Assembly (NCBI GenBank): GCA_029882975.1
Contig: JAOUJW010000039.1
Span: 1-51,485, forward strand
Source: Gammaproteobacteria bacterium
Lineage (GTDB): Bacteria; Pseudomonadota; Gammaproteobacteria; SZUA-152
Direction of reading: 5' to 3'
Length of the DNA: 51,485 bases
Positions 36,601 to 46,200 of the stretch are shown here, piece by piece. Under the pieces are notes generated by a model, which was not told the DNA's origin, made no database searches, and saw only the letters and a list, made by a program, of their open reading frames with translations. A program made the position numbers and the translations under genes. Position 1 is the stretch's first letter. Each line of letters opens with the position of its first letter.

Positions 36601-39600
36601 AACGGTGTGGAAAAAGTATCGCTGGGTACCAATGACTGGAGTGTTCCCATTGATCTTGTGGAGGGGGAGCAATCATTTGCAGTTACTGCGAAAAACAATG
36701 AAAGCGTGGATATAAGTACCGTTAGTATCGTTGTGGTACTGGATACGGCAGCTCCGGTGATCCTATCTTCCGTACCGGCGGATGGTGATTATGCGTCAAC
36801 GGTTGGATCCATTGAGGTGAACGTTACCGAAACCGGCAGCGGAATTGATTTGAATACATCCAACATATCTGTCACCAAAGACGGCATTACCGTGAACGGG
36901 GCCTGGCTCTGGGATGATGTCAACGGTAAAGTGACATTTGTTCCGGGCGTTACCCTTGCCGAAGGGGCGTACCAAGTTAATGGGCAGTTGAAAGACCGCT
37001 CAGGATTATCGTCCACTCCAATCACTATTGGGTTTGTCTACGACAAAACATCTCCACCAGCACCGAGCATAGACACTTATCCGTCCGCGACGAATCAAAA
37101 CCCACTCACTATTAGTGGTGCAAAAGAGGCAAATGCAGCTTTGTGGTTGAACGGTGTTGAAGTCGTGGGGCATACCGCAGTAACAACATGGTCCATTGAC
37201 TATACACTCAATAGCGGAGATAACAATCTGATCTTTACAGCGAAGGATCAAGCCGCCAATACCAGTGCGCAGAAATTGGCATCGGTTCGATTTGACAATG
37301 TTGCTCCCTCGGCACTCCTGGCCACCGAACTGCAAGTGAGTTCCACTCAAAACGGCACCGTAGCGCATCTGGATTGGAGTGCGTATAACGAAATAGTTAA
37401 CGGAGGAGACATTCAGGAATATGCCATCTACCGCGAAAGCGCGGCATTCAGCGATGTGAGCTTGCTTACACCGGTCGCCAGCAATGGAGCCGGAGTAAAA
37501 ACTTACGATGTCGCCGGTTTAACCAAAGGGTCTACCTATTACTTCGCGGTGGTCCCGGTGGACAACGTCAGCAACCGGATTGCCACGGTCAACGCAGTGA
37601 TGGCCATTGCCGAAGACATTGTACCACCTGAAGATGTCACGAACCTGGCAACCGCTTCAACAACGGACAGTTTGACTATCAGTTGGAATCATTCAGTCAA
37701 TACCGCTGGGGATCTTAATGGCTATAAGCTTTACATTAATGCCGATCCCGCCATAAACATTGCCGCAGCTCAAAACAGCTATACCAAGTCCGCATTAACG
37801 TCAGCCACGGCATATACCATTCGAGTAACTGCACTGGATACCAATAACAATGAAAGCCCCGGAGTCACCATGACGGGAGTCACCTTGTTGGATAATCCGG
37901 TATTAGGTGCGACGGATGCTCAAAACAATCGTATCGGATTGAGTTGGACCCAAAGTGCGCCCACCAATTTGGTGAAGGAATATGCTGTGTACGTGTCCAA
38001 TTCGGATTTTACAACAGTAACAGGACAACCGGCGGTAACAGTGGCTGCTACGGAAACTTCAGCAACGGTTGCCGGTTTGAGCAATGGCAGTAATTACTAT
38101 TTCGCCGTAACTGCCATTAATCTATCCGGCGGGGAACAAAAATCAGTGACCACCGTGAGCGCCACGCCTACTGCCGATAGCGTGGGCCCCGACATAGCCG
38201 CAGTACAATACAACGGTAGCGCATTAGTGAATAACGCAACACTGGCCGTGTCTGGTACGATCAGTGCCAGTGTCAGCGACGCCAGCGGTATCAGTAAAGT
38301 GGATTTTGTCTGGGACGGCGCTGTTATCCATACCGATGTTGATGGAAGTGACGGTTACAGCGCCGCTATGGACTTAATAGGCATTGCTGACGGTGTACAC
38401 ACTTTGGATGTGATCGCAGTGGATACTTCAAACAATAGCAGCCAGCTAGCCGCACCTTTGTCGCTGAATGTCGCACTGGCCGCACCCGCAGCGCCTGTCA
38501 TTAGTGCGCCGCTTAGTAGCACCACCATCAACAATCTGCAAATAAATGTAGAAGGCGATGCGCCCAAGTCGACTCAAGTGCAACTGTACAACAACAGCAT
38601 CGCTTTCGGCACACCGGTGACTGTTGATGCCTTGGGTCGTTTCAATGCATCGGTGGACTTGAGTGAAGGCAGCAACAGTATCACAGCCACGTCCAGCTAC
38701 CTGGACGGACGCGGAGGTAACAGCAGCGCCAGTACGGCAGTGTTGGTCACCGTGGACGCCAGCATTCCGGACGCACCCGGCGGATTCCAAGTGGCATCCC
38801 GTGAAGGTGGCGAAATCAAGCTGAGCTGGAATCAGTCACTGGATAATAAAGTGGCAGGATATAATGTTTATCGCGCTACCGTGCCATTCACTGATCCGGT
38901 ACAGGCAACCAAAGCCAACAATGTGCAGATTACGGCAACAAGCTATACCGATCTGCCGCCTGTCGATGGGGTTTATTACTACAGTGTGGTGGCCGTGAAT
39001 GCGCTGGGCACCAACAGCAGCCTGTCCACGCAACTGAATGCGGCTTCCGACAGTACGCCACCGCGGGCTGTGAACATCGAATACAATCCGCAGGGCAATT
39101 ACGATGCAGTTAATAACCGCATGGCGCCGGGTGAAGTACTGGTGAACCTGACGGTTTCCGAGCCACTATTAACCACGCCGTTCCTCAGTATCGCTACCGG
39201 TGGCGCGCCACTCACCGTCAACCTGACGCGGGTGACCGATACCCAATACGCAGGCAGCTTTACCATCACCGACGCCACCATCAGCGGCGATGCTTTTGCC
39301 TTGTTCTCCGCGAGGGACAGCATTGGCAACCGCGGTACGCAAGTGGATGCGGGGGCTAATCTGAAAATTGATACAGACGGGCCCGTGGTGACGGTATTGG
39401 AAGTCTCTCCGGCTGAGCCCATCAAGACCGAATCGGCCACGCCGAGCGTGATTAACTTCACCATGACTCTGGATGAGCCCGTGGCGAATGCAGGCGCAAT
39501 ACAGGTGTCTTACTTGTTGTCCGGAGCCGGTCGAGTCGCTACCGATATCACCACATCCATGACTCAAACCGGCCCGCTGAGTTGGTGGGGCAGTTTTACG

Positions 39601-42600
39601 CTACCGTTTGATGCCGGTCAGGTGGACCCGGAAAGCCTGAGTTTCGTTTACTCCGGCACGGATGACCTGACCAATACGGGGTCGACCATACTGGGTGCTA
39701 ACGCATTCCAAGTGTACCAAGGAACGCTACCGCCACTGGATATTCCCGCGGGCTTGAGCGCTACGGCACAACCCGGTGGCCAGGTGAGTTTGAGTTGGAA
39801 TGCGGTCGAAGGAGCATCCGAGTATCAAATCTATCGTCAGGCACCGGGGGACACCGGACTATTTGCTTACCAACGCAGCACCACACTGGCTTATACGGAT
39901 AATACTTTGTTGGATGGGCAGTACATCTATACGGTAGCCAGTGTTCGCGCTGCCAATGGCGAGGAAGGGATCAGCGCGCAAAGTGCCTCAGTAATGGTAA
40001 GCACCGATTCGGTGGTGCCGGGTGCGCCGGTGCTGCAACCCCTGAGCCTGGTGGGTTCCGGGGTGAGTATTAGTTGGACGGCTCCCGTGGGTGAAACCGG
40101 TCTGATCTACAACGTCTATCGCAGTAGCACAACAACGCTACCGGCGGTGCCGCTCCTCACCGGTATTACAGAATTAAGCGTGGTGGACACCGCTCCCAAT
40201 ACCAATGAACGCTACTACGCCGTGACAGCCGTCGACAGTGCCGGTAATGAATCCGTTCCATCTGCGGTCCTGTATCAAAATGTCGAACTGTTACCCGTTG
40301 CCACATTGCAAGTGGTACAAACCGATACCCAACTACCGCAGATTAGTTGGAGTCACAACAGCGCCACCATCTCCGGCTACAACTTTTATATAGGCGCAAG
40401 CGGCACGCCAATTAACGGTGCGTTGCTGACAGCAACGTCTTATGAAGACACGGGCTATGTTAACGATACACGTGTCTACACCGTGGTTGCCGTGGACAAC
40501 ACCAGCGCTCAAAGTGTGGGACGCACCGTGGTTCTGCCCAAACTGGATTTGCAACGCGATACCAATAGGCAGGTGTTGCGCGGTGTTCACAACCTGCTGA
40601 CGTATCAGGTCAGTAATTTGTCCACCTACAACCTGGATAATGTACGTGTCACCGTAACAGTATCCAGTCCGGATAAATCAGTCAGCTACAGCCATAGCTC
40701 ACCCACGTTCTCACTGGCTGCCAGTGCCACTAGCAATGTGGTAGTCACTGTGGGCGGCCACAGCGATCTACCGGACATCAGCGATTTGAGTAGCAGCGTG
40801 GAAATTACATCCGCCAACGGTGAATCCGTCACCATTCAACGTAACGAACAGATTTTGGTGGGGGACAATGCACTGGTGGTCAGCCTGGCCACGCAGGATA
40901 TGCTGCGCGGCGGCAACGGTAAAGTTCGATTCACCCTGGAGAATAGCAGTGAAGTGGAGACCGAAATCCTCATGGCACTGGGCAGCAACCCCTCCAACGA
41001 GGTTCGTTTCAAACTGCTGGATGGGGATGGCAACGTGCTCTCCAGCGCTGCGGCATTACAAAACCTGGGCAGCAGCATTGTACAACTGGCCAGCGGAAAG
41101 GTGGTGGCGCGTATCGGTCCGACCGCCACATTTACGTCCGACTGGTTTGATTTACCGGTGCCCGCCAATGCCCCCGACAACGCAACAGTACAACTGGAAA
41201 TAGACAAGTATCACTACCACTTAGGCAAGACCGATCAAATCAGTATCAACGGTACTCAACGCCAACGCAGCACCCCGATTGTCAATACCGATTACTACGG
41301 AACGGTCGATGCTGTTACCCCGGAAAACTCCTACGGCGATCAGGACGTGGTAATTACCGGTCAGGCCATAGATAGAATCAGCACTTTGGCTGTTAATGCC
41401 GTACCGATGAAACTGGTTATCGCCAACGGTGGTTTCGAAAGAGCCTACGATCTGGTAACCAACGGTACAGGAAGCTTCAGCTATACCTTCAAACCACTGG
41501 CCGGTGAATCCGGGATTTATAAAGTGTCCGTAATTCATCCTGATGTGGTGGACCGACCGGAACAAGGACAGTTTGTGATTAATCGTGTCGGTTTCTCACC
41601 CATCAACTTTAATGTGAATCTCCCCATTAACTACGATCAGGCATTGGCCGTACGAGCCAAGGCCGGTCCCGGCGACAGCACTGTGCAGGAGTTACGCTTG
41701 GTTTACGAAGCGGCGGATCAAACCGGTGGTGTGTTCCCTACCGGGGTAACAGTGACGCCGGGTGCCGAGATTCAAGTCAGTGCCAACCAAGCCGCAAACC
41801 TGAATTTCACCCTTAGAGGGTCTGCAATCGGAGGTGGTAGCCTGGCGATGAAAGTGGTCCGCGTTCTACGTGACGGCCTGGGTGTGGAAACCGGCACGGA
41901 GTTGATGCAGAACATCTCCGTTAATTACAACTTTTCAGAAGCCAGTCCGGCACTATTTATAGAGCCCAGCCTGCTTGAGTCCGGTTTGGCACAAACCGCG
42001 ATAGTGAACGAAACCATTACCTTGAGAAACCAGGGTTTGGCGGCTCTTGAAAACATTAATTTAGTATTGCTCAATGACAATGGTAGCCCCGCGCCCAATT
42101 GGGTAAGCATCAACACTTCAGCGCAACCCGGTTCACTGGCTGTCGGTGCGAGCCTGGCTGTGGGTCTATCGGCACAAACCAACGGCACCGCAGAAGGAAC
42201 CTACTCATTCAAACTGCGCATCAGCGCCAGTAACTATCCTTCCCAGGATGTGCCGGTGGTATTTCATGTTACCCAAGCAGGTGAAGGTGGTGTGCTGTTT
42301 AAAGTGACGGATATTTTTACCAACGCTGATAATTCCAATGGCGTCAACGCAGCCCGTATCTTTATGCAAAATGAGTTGGTGAGTGCCCAAACCTACGATG
42401 GTTATACCAACACTCTGGGTGAATTGGACTTGTTGAACGTAGTTGCCGGTAAGTACAAATTCAGAGTAACTGCCGCAAATCATCAGGAAGTGATAGGTCG
42501 ACTTTCTATCAAGGCGGGAGTAACTGCCAGCCAGGCTGTATTTTTGGATTATAACCTGGTGACAGTGGAATGGTCCGTGACGGAAATCACCTTGCAGGAC

Positions 42601-43236
42601 AGCTACGAGATTACGCTGAACGCCACCTATCAAACTGACGTGCCCGCTGCGGTGGTGGTTGCCGAACCCAGCAGTATTTCCCTACCGGAAATGCCCACCG
42701 GAGACGTGTTTAACGGAGAATTCACCTTAAGTAACTACGGTTCAATTAGAGCAAACAATCTTCAGATTAATTTGCCGCCAAGTGATGACTATTTCCGCTT
42801 TGAACTCATGCAAGGGCTTCCCGATAGCTTGGAGGCCAAGTCGTCTATTACCGTGGCCTATAGGGTTACCTCGCTTAAAGCTTTAGACCCGGCTTATGAT
42901 GCCACCGCATCGGGAGGAGGGTGCGCTGTCTATAACGCCTGTATCACCTCAAACTATAACTACGAATGTGCCAACGGCACGGTGACTGATGGAAGCTCAA
43001 ATTATTGCGCCATTCACAGTTACGGAGAATGTACGGTTAGCAGCGGCACATCGGGCGGAACGACCAGTGGTGGCACGGGCGGCCTTAACTTCTCCGGGCC
43101 CAGCGGCGGTACGGTGGGCACGTATACTTCGAGCGCCGATACCATATCCGGTGCCCAATGTGCGCCGCGCTCTAAATTCTGCCCACTGTGCGAGGCTAAG
43201 AAAGTTCTTAAAGGTTTAACGGGAGGTGGTGAATAA
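30646..43236 (+). CDS. Giant secreted beta-helix / Ig / Fn3 protein with Cys-rich tail
   Basis: About 4196 residues from GTG 30646, chosen because GGTGG lies five bases upstream and the next residues form a signal peptide (cut after A-Y-A, residue 40); TTG 30634 is an alternative. Layout by DNA position: parallel beta-helix block A with a beta-sandwich domain (30770-32760); Ig and two Fn3-like domains (32760-33710); beta-helix block B with a second copy of the sandwich (33755-35850); two tandem domains starting G-D-E-Y-x-F and G-D-S-Y-x-F (35850-36490); Ig-like domains (36530-37330); about ten Fn3/Ig units (37340-40540); a conserved region with a carboxypeptidase-regulatory-like fold (40545-42900); and a tail with eight Cys (42920-43190). 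From memory, the conserved C-terminal region occurs in proteins encoded beside RHS genes. The stop overlaps the next ATG as TAATG. A role in adhesion or in presenting the RHS protein is inferred. Confidence 0.9.
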   Translation: MKIKHIFDTIKYSLLLMCTVVKLSVVSLMLSLTWSSLAYAVVETHSGEISIDTTWSKTGVEAHWVTSTVTVPAGVTLTIEAGAVVKFSVSARLDVYGVLNAVGIADTDPIVFTSYRDDSVGGDTNADGSSVGQLGDWSGINLHLAGSTLSRFENNIFQYSGEGLYVNKSDSSIVNNIFNYNGYALYILDASPVVNNNTLADNRDALVIDDSLGVQNITLSGNSVLRNEYGIVLWGSTALIENNTISDNTAWGLFYDSWYAAPVIKNNIITGNLYPTYLPASAVPNAVDGNTLIPNTNNGLWIRGNDRATNLNLDVISSVDATLNTYHVKGELTMASGSTLSIGNGVIMKFDPNSGLNIDGTLSALGTASEPVVFTSVKDDRYGGDFNNDGNSSIPNSGDWGSLSFSDTSTANVIENAIIRYGGGLNESNLYSYYGPLILRNSAVSFSSGHGLNSFGANVTLQNNEVFANAWDGLHFEDSGTSSVTGGRIYANLQNGISVSGVASFSISNSEILGNSLYGVINTTSPVVGTVATANWWGDVSGAGGALSGQGDKVSNNVDAGAPLGTGSSISYFNAGENASLGIAAPVVVRGSPFSGASPATSGLLDLESVQLSYPSLDVNKRYDIFLTYLNPAEPTYQYSTSGSGVLIHDSVYVDNTNPQVHRFPLVVQAYASGTMGLTINSDADKSAAVSQVWLIESLSAGDTVAPVSTIAIPTNGTSLNPGGSVVTISGNSTDDLGGSGIVGVQLGINDGISTQWYKAALQSDGTWTFDWTVTSDGDYTLYASAIDNEGNRENSSSGINVSIDTMLPSQATALYAYDKPQDSGGVIELFWTLSPDDGEGSNDVVSYEVQRRTETGSFGVVGTVANGISSYSDTTTINSESYYYKIIVLDQAGNRSADSVAYGPVVALDNTISDTVPPEDVTALTAEAGNQSAYLSWTASVDSSLDLVQQLLDVSIDGGVTWGQNQPDYNDGGSIPLNKISTNQLVQNLTNGQNYTFRVRVKDSASPANVSAGVSSGAVIPSETASIAVPTTISENTTWHSGVYYIALPTTVNTGATLTLEAGTIIKFAAGATLNVLGNLQSMGEQSNPVVLTAYADDSYGGDTNGDGTGSVASPGDWGYLKLGSGNHLLRHTIVRFGGGVDTSRMVMKDEWLCNSETYSANVIADLSNLVIDGGKIEYSGSHGLFLHSGETSIDRASIINNSKNGIYSSAYAFEDWDWGLCFLGSINYLNLTRSAVTDNQGNGIEQLQSSLGINGNTIQSNGGYGINRVSGTSPYSPKNNTITNNDVALRVPVDDFPDETNTLTPNTKKFIELTYGYSKNQHWPVWGRGTNDAIGTYLISGNVMVPALSTLSVESGVILKFAQGVNLRVDGALDAVGKSEEKIVFTSDRDDSIGGDTNGDSNATAPFSGYWAGLTFSASTIDFLTKLTNVNINYAGGTGSQAITILSNITLEQSEVSNSRGAGITVSSGTPVIRENKIWGNESVGIKVLNTGVAPYIESNQITENIVDGINISYDAVPQLYKNQLLANTGFGINNSGINTIDATEHWWGDTDGTGPYHVTNNISGTGNEVSDNVVFSPYRPIAAAEYLYTNLQAPESTSAGTLPVAVLVQGTVSNEWDSLNLSPNRTMAWHTNAVVMDISGLNPAKRYAIRVSYFNGDAQDYYQSLTDGSGNTLHNSMRLPITPTQYQFLPAPDLYQSGGMQLRFVNDNPGTQPRAVVSQVMILEHITDFAPPTLQSIGFNDVDGSGTLTIGDEYHFQFSKVMDKTQLPDGGADADFSLSPSGASYGSPNSIRWSPDETKAIVTLVSGFSVSGTEAVTLSNITDRMGNAATGDHSLSTTDTVEPQIVALSFTDTDSSSTVSIGDSYTFTFSESMNSAVAINPNSDLSPDGKIYGYSSAASWNIDSTTLTVTLSDGFTISGSEKVMPSAALVDAAGNAVSNFIYLESNDLFRLTNVLYAPEINYVSSSPITLQGTRPQNTSVWVNGVEKVSLGTNDWSVPIDLVEGEQSFAVTAKNNESVDISTVSIVVVLDTAAPVILSSVPADGDYASTVGSIEVNVTETGSGIDLNTSNISVTKDGITVNGAWLWDDVNGKVTFVPGVTLAEGAYQVNGQLKDRSGLSSTPITIGFVYDKTSPPAPSIDTYPSATNQNPLTISGAKEANAALWLNGVEVVGHTAVTTWSIDYTLNSGDNNLIFTAKDQAANTSAQKLASVRFDNVAPSALLATELQVSSTQNGTVAHLDWSAYNEIVNGGDIQEYAIYRESAAFSDVSLLTPVASNGAGVKTYDVAGLTKGSTYYFAVVPVDNVSNRIATVNAVMAIAEDIVPPEDVTNLATASTTDSLTISWNHSVNTAGDLNGYKLYINADPAINIAAAQNSYTKSALTSATAYTIRVTALDTNNNESPGVTMTGVTLLDNPVLGATDAQNNRIGLSWTQSAPTNLVKEYAVYVSNSDFTTVTGQPAVTVAATETSATVAGLSNGSNYYFAVTAINLSGGEQKSVTTVSATPTADSVGPDIAAVQYNGSALVNNATLAVSGTISASVSDASGISKVDFVWDGAVIHTDVDGSDGYSAAMDLIGIADGVHTLDVIAVDTSNNSSQLAAPLSLNVALAAPAAPVISAPLSSTTINNLQINVEGDAPKSTQVQLYNNSIAFGTPVTVDALGRFNASVDLSEGSNSITATSSYLDGRGGNSSASTAVLVTVDASIPDAPGGFQVASREGGEIKLSWNQSLDNKVAGYNVYRATVPFTDPVQATKANNVQITATSYTDLPPVDGVYYYSVVAVNALGTNSSLSTQLNAASDSTPPRAVNIEYNPQGNYDAVNNRMAPGEVLVNLTVSEPLLTTPFLSIATGGAPLTVNLTRVTDTQYAGSFTITDATISGDAFALFSARDSIGNRGTQVDAGANLKIDTDGPVVTVLEVSPAEPIKTESATPSVINFTMTLDEPVANAGAIQVSYLLSGAGRVATDITTSMTQTGPLSWWGSFTLPFDAGQVDPESLSFVYSGTDDLTNTGSTILGANAFQVYQGTLPPLDIPAGLSATAQPGGQVSLSWNAVEGASEYQIYRQAPGDTGLFAYQRSTTLAYTDNTLLDGQYIYTVASVRAANGEEGISAQSASVMVSTDSVVPGAPVLQPLSLVGSGVSISWTAPVGETGLIYNVYRSSTTTLPAVPLLTGITELSVVDTAPNTNERYYAVTAVDSAGNESVPSAVLYQNVELLPVATLQVVQTDTQLPQISWSHNSATISGYNFYIGASGTPINGALLTATSYEDTGYVNDTRVYTVVAVDNTSAQSVGRTVVLPKLDLQRDTNRQVLRGVHNLLTYQVSNLSTYNLDNVRVTVTVSSPDKSVSYSHSSPTFSLAASATSNVVVTVGGHSDLPDISDLSSSVEITSANGESVTIQRNEQILVGDNALVVSLATQDMLRGGNGKVRFTLENSSEVETEILMALGSNPSNEVRFKLLDGDGNVLSSAAALQNLGSSIVQLASGKVVARIGPTATFTSDWFDLPVPANAPDNATVQLEIDKYHYHLGKTDQISINGTQRQRSTPIVNTDYYGTVDAVTPENSYGDQDVVITGQAIDRISTLAVNAVPMKLVIANGGFERAYDLVTNGTGSFSYTFKPLAGESGIYKVSVIHPDVVDRPEQGQFVINRVGFSPINFNVNLPINYDQALAVRAKAGPGDSTVQELRLVYEAADQTGGVFPTGVTVTPGAEIQVSANQAANLNFTLRGSAIGGGSLAMKVVRVLRDGLGVETGTELMQNISVNYNFSEASPALFIEPSLLESGLAQTAIVNETITLRNQGLAALENINLVLLNDNGSPAPNWVSINTSAQPGSLAVGASLAVGLSAQTNGTAEGTYSFKLRISASNYPSQDVPVVFHVTQAGEGGVLFKVTDIFTNADNSNGVNAARIFMQNELVSAQTYDGYTNTLGELDLLNVVAGKYKFRVTAANHQEVIGRLSIKAGVTASQAVFLDYNLVTVEWSVTEITLQDSYEITLNATYQTDVPAAVVVAEPSSISLPEMPTGDVFNGEFTLSNYGSIRANNLQINLPPSDDYFRFELMQGLPDSLEAKSSITVAYRVTSLKALDPAYDATASGGGCAVYNACITSNYNYECANGTVTDGSSNYCAIHSYGECTVSSGTSGGTTSGGTGGLNFSGPSGGTVGTYTSSADTISGAQCAPRSKFCPLCEAKKVLKGLTGGGE
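30770..32760 (+). repeat. Beta-helix block A of the giant protein (coding duplication)
   Basis: Contains two copies of a module that begins with a beta-helix cap (L-T-I-E-A-G-A-V-V-K-F, then V-x-G-V-L-x-A, then D-D-S-V-G-G-D-T-N-A-D-G), near 30840-31030 and 31640-31830, then coils with N-N-x-I ladders, and ends in a beta-sandwich (R-Y-D-I-F-L-T-Y-L-N). The whole arrangement recurs at 33755-35850. Confidence 0.75.
33755..35850 (+). repeat. Beta-helix block B of the giant protein (coding duplication)
   Basis: Second copy of block A. The caps recur near 33810-33990 (L-T-L-E-A-G-T-I-I-K-F, D-D-S-Y-G-G-D-T-N-G-D-G) and 34690-34860 (L-S-V-E-S-G-V-I-L-K-F, D-D-S-I-G-G-D-T-N-G-D), and the sandwich recurs as R-Y-A-I-R-V-S-Y-F-N at about 35590. 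Similarity is clear in protein but diverged in DNA, so the duplication is old. Confidence 0.75.
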
Positions 43237-46200
43237 TGTTCATCCGATGCAATCAATCGAAGCGATCATCCCACCTGCCCGTCGTTTTGGCACTGTTGGG
43301 TTTGTTGGTGCTACCGGCACAAGCCATGGCCGAAGCCGTATGTGCGGTGGTGAAAATAGAAATCAAACAGGAATTAACTCTGGAGCGCCAGGCTTTTGAA
43401 GCGGTCATGCGTATCAACAACGGCTTGGAAAACGCATCACTGACAAATGTAAATATCGATGTGCTTTTCACCGACGAAACCGGACAGGCAGTACTGGCTT
43501 CCAGTGATCCCAACGCAGTGGATGCGCCCGGAGCCGATGTGAAATTTTTCCTGGCTGCGCCGGATTTCCTAAATATTGATGCCATAGACGGCACAGGGTG
43601 GGTAGCACCGGCAAGTACGGCGGAAATTCGCTGGACCATCATACCCACCGTGGACGCGGGTGGTACCTTACCCAGCGGAGTACTGTACTTTGTAGGTGCT
43701 ACGTTAAGTTATGATCTTGCGGGTGAAACCAAAGTGACCAACGTAACCCCCGACTCCATTTACGTCAAACCTTTACCCGTATTGGCCTTGGATTATTTTC
43801 TCCCCAGGGATGTTTATGCGGATGATCCGTTTACCACAGAGGTGGAAGCGTCCGAGCCTTTCAGTCTGGGTGTACGTGTTAAGAATACCGGTGCAGCGGC
43901 GGCCAACAATGTAAAAATCGATTCGGCACAACCTGCCATTGTTGATAACGATCTAGGCCTGGCTATCAAGTTTCAGATTCTCAACAGCCAAGTGGACGAA
44001 CGAGCAGTTGCCAACTCACTATTATTGGATTTCGGCAGTATAGAATCCAACCGCGCATCCAACGGGCGGTGGAATATGATCACAACATTGTCAGGCAAGT
44101 TTACGGATTTTACCGCGAACATAGCCCATGCGGACGAGCTGGGTGGAGCACTCACGTCGCTCATACCCGAATCCGCGATACATACCCGGCAATTGGTGCG
44201 CGATGTTTTGGTAGATTTGCCGGGCAGAGATTTAGTGCGGGATTACCTGGCTTTGGACATATTCAATCCGGCCGTAAGCGATGTGCCGGTATTGACCGTG
44301 TACGAATCCACAGGATTGGACACGGCGGTAGTAAACCAGTCCGCGTCCGTCACTCTGACTCCCAACGGCACAGACGGCACTTACGACTACCAAACCCTGT
44401 CCACGCCCTTAACCAGCGGTTTCATGTACGTGCAGTTGGTGGATCCGTATGGCGGCACAAGACCCATTGCCTTTGCATTACGCAATGACGGTAAAAACAT
44501 CCCTAAGGACAATGTGTGGCTTTCCAAGACCTTTGATTCCGGTACGCTGACCTGGAGTTATTTTATAAACTTATTTGACGCCACCAGTTCGTCCAACACC
44601 TATTCCATTGCTTTTGCGGCACTGCCGCAACCGCCGGTGCTGACAGTGGCTACCAATGTGGTGACCTTTGAAACCAATCCCACCACCATTCCCGCCAGTG
44701 CTACCGACCCCGATGGCACCACACCGGCACTCAGTGTTGAGTCATTACCCGGTGGCGCCAGTTTTACCGATCATGCCAATGGTACGGGGGATCTCAACTG
44801 GACACCGGCAGTAGGGCAAGCGGGTATATACAATGTGATGTTTGTTGCATCCGATGGCCTGCGTAACACACGAACAGCGGTTGCCATTACCGTAAACCCG
44901 GCCTGGGACACGGACGGCGACGGTATGGATGACGATTGGGAGCGGGAGCACTTCGGTGATTTAAGCCGCGACGGTACGGGTGATTTCGACGGCGACGGCA
45001 TTTCCGACCTGGAAGAATACCTGTCCGGATTCAACCCAACCCTGATACCGCCCACTTCGCCTTCCGGATTTTCCGGTGCTCCTGGCAATGCAGAAATCAC
45101 GTTAAGCTGGTTCACCGACCCGACCGCGAGTTACAACTTATATTGGTCCAACACTCCTGGGGTGACTAAAAACAGCAATCTCATAGCAGGTGTTGCCAGC
45201 CCTTATGTGCACACCGCTCTACTCAACGATCAAACTTACTACTACGCCATCAGTGCAGTAGGAGCGGGTGGGGAATCCGCCCTATCGGTGGAGCTCAGCG
45301 TTACCACCGGCCTGCGCAAATGGGACGGTCCCGCACTGCTGGAATCCGACAACAGTAACGACGCCCTAAACAATCATACCGCCTTCAACGCCCAAGGCAG
45401 TGGTGTGGTCGTATGGCAACACTGGGACGGAGCGCTTTACAACATCTCCGCACGACACTACAGCACATCCGGTGGCTGGTCTGCTGCCGCGGCCTTGATT
45501 GAAACAGACAACAGCGGCGACGCGGTCAACCCCAAAGTGGCCATGGACGCCAACGGCAACGCCATGGCCGTGTGGCGACACCACGACGGTCTTCGCTACA
45601 ACCTGGTGGCAGCCCGATACCTGTCCGGTATCTGGCAAGCAGTCACCCCACTGGAAATCAACGACTACGACGCCTTCGAGCCTCATATCGTCAGTGATAC
45701 CAACGGTAACTTTATCGCCCTGTGGAGCCACAGCGATGCGACGAGCACAGACCCCAACGAAGTCTGGTCCAGCCGTTTTGACAGCAGCACCGGCCTGTGG
45801 TCCACTGCGGTCAAAGTGGAAAACAACGCCACCATGTACGCACTAAGTACCGGCATAGCCGCCAACACCGACGGCAGCGCCACCGCTGTGTGGGTGCAAA
45901 GCAACGACGCCAGCAACTATGAAATCTGGGTCAATCAATTTGATCCAATCGCCGGATGGAGCACTGCGCAACAAATCCGCGCTTCCGTCACCGGTGACGC
46001 CACTCAGCCCATCGTACAAGCCCGAGTGGCCACGGACGGCAACGGCAACGCCACGGTTGTGTGGTTTGAAAACGACACCCTGCGAACCAACATCTGGGCC
46101 CGCCATTACAACGGTACCTGGGGAACGGCAGCACTAATCGAAACCAATGACACCGGCCCGGCCTACGCACCGCATATCAGCATGAACGCCAATGGCGACG

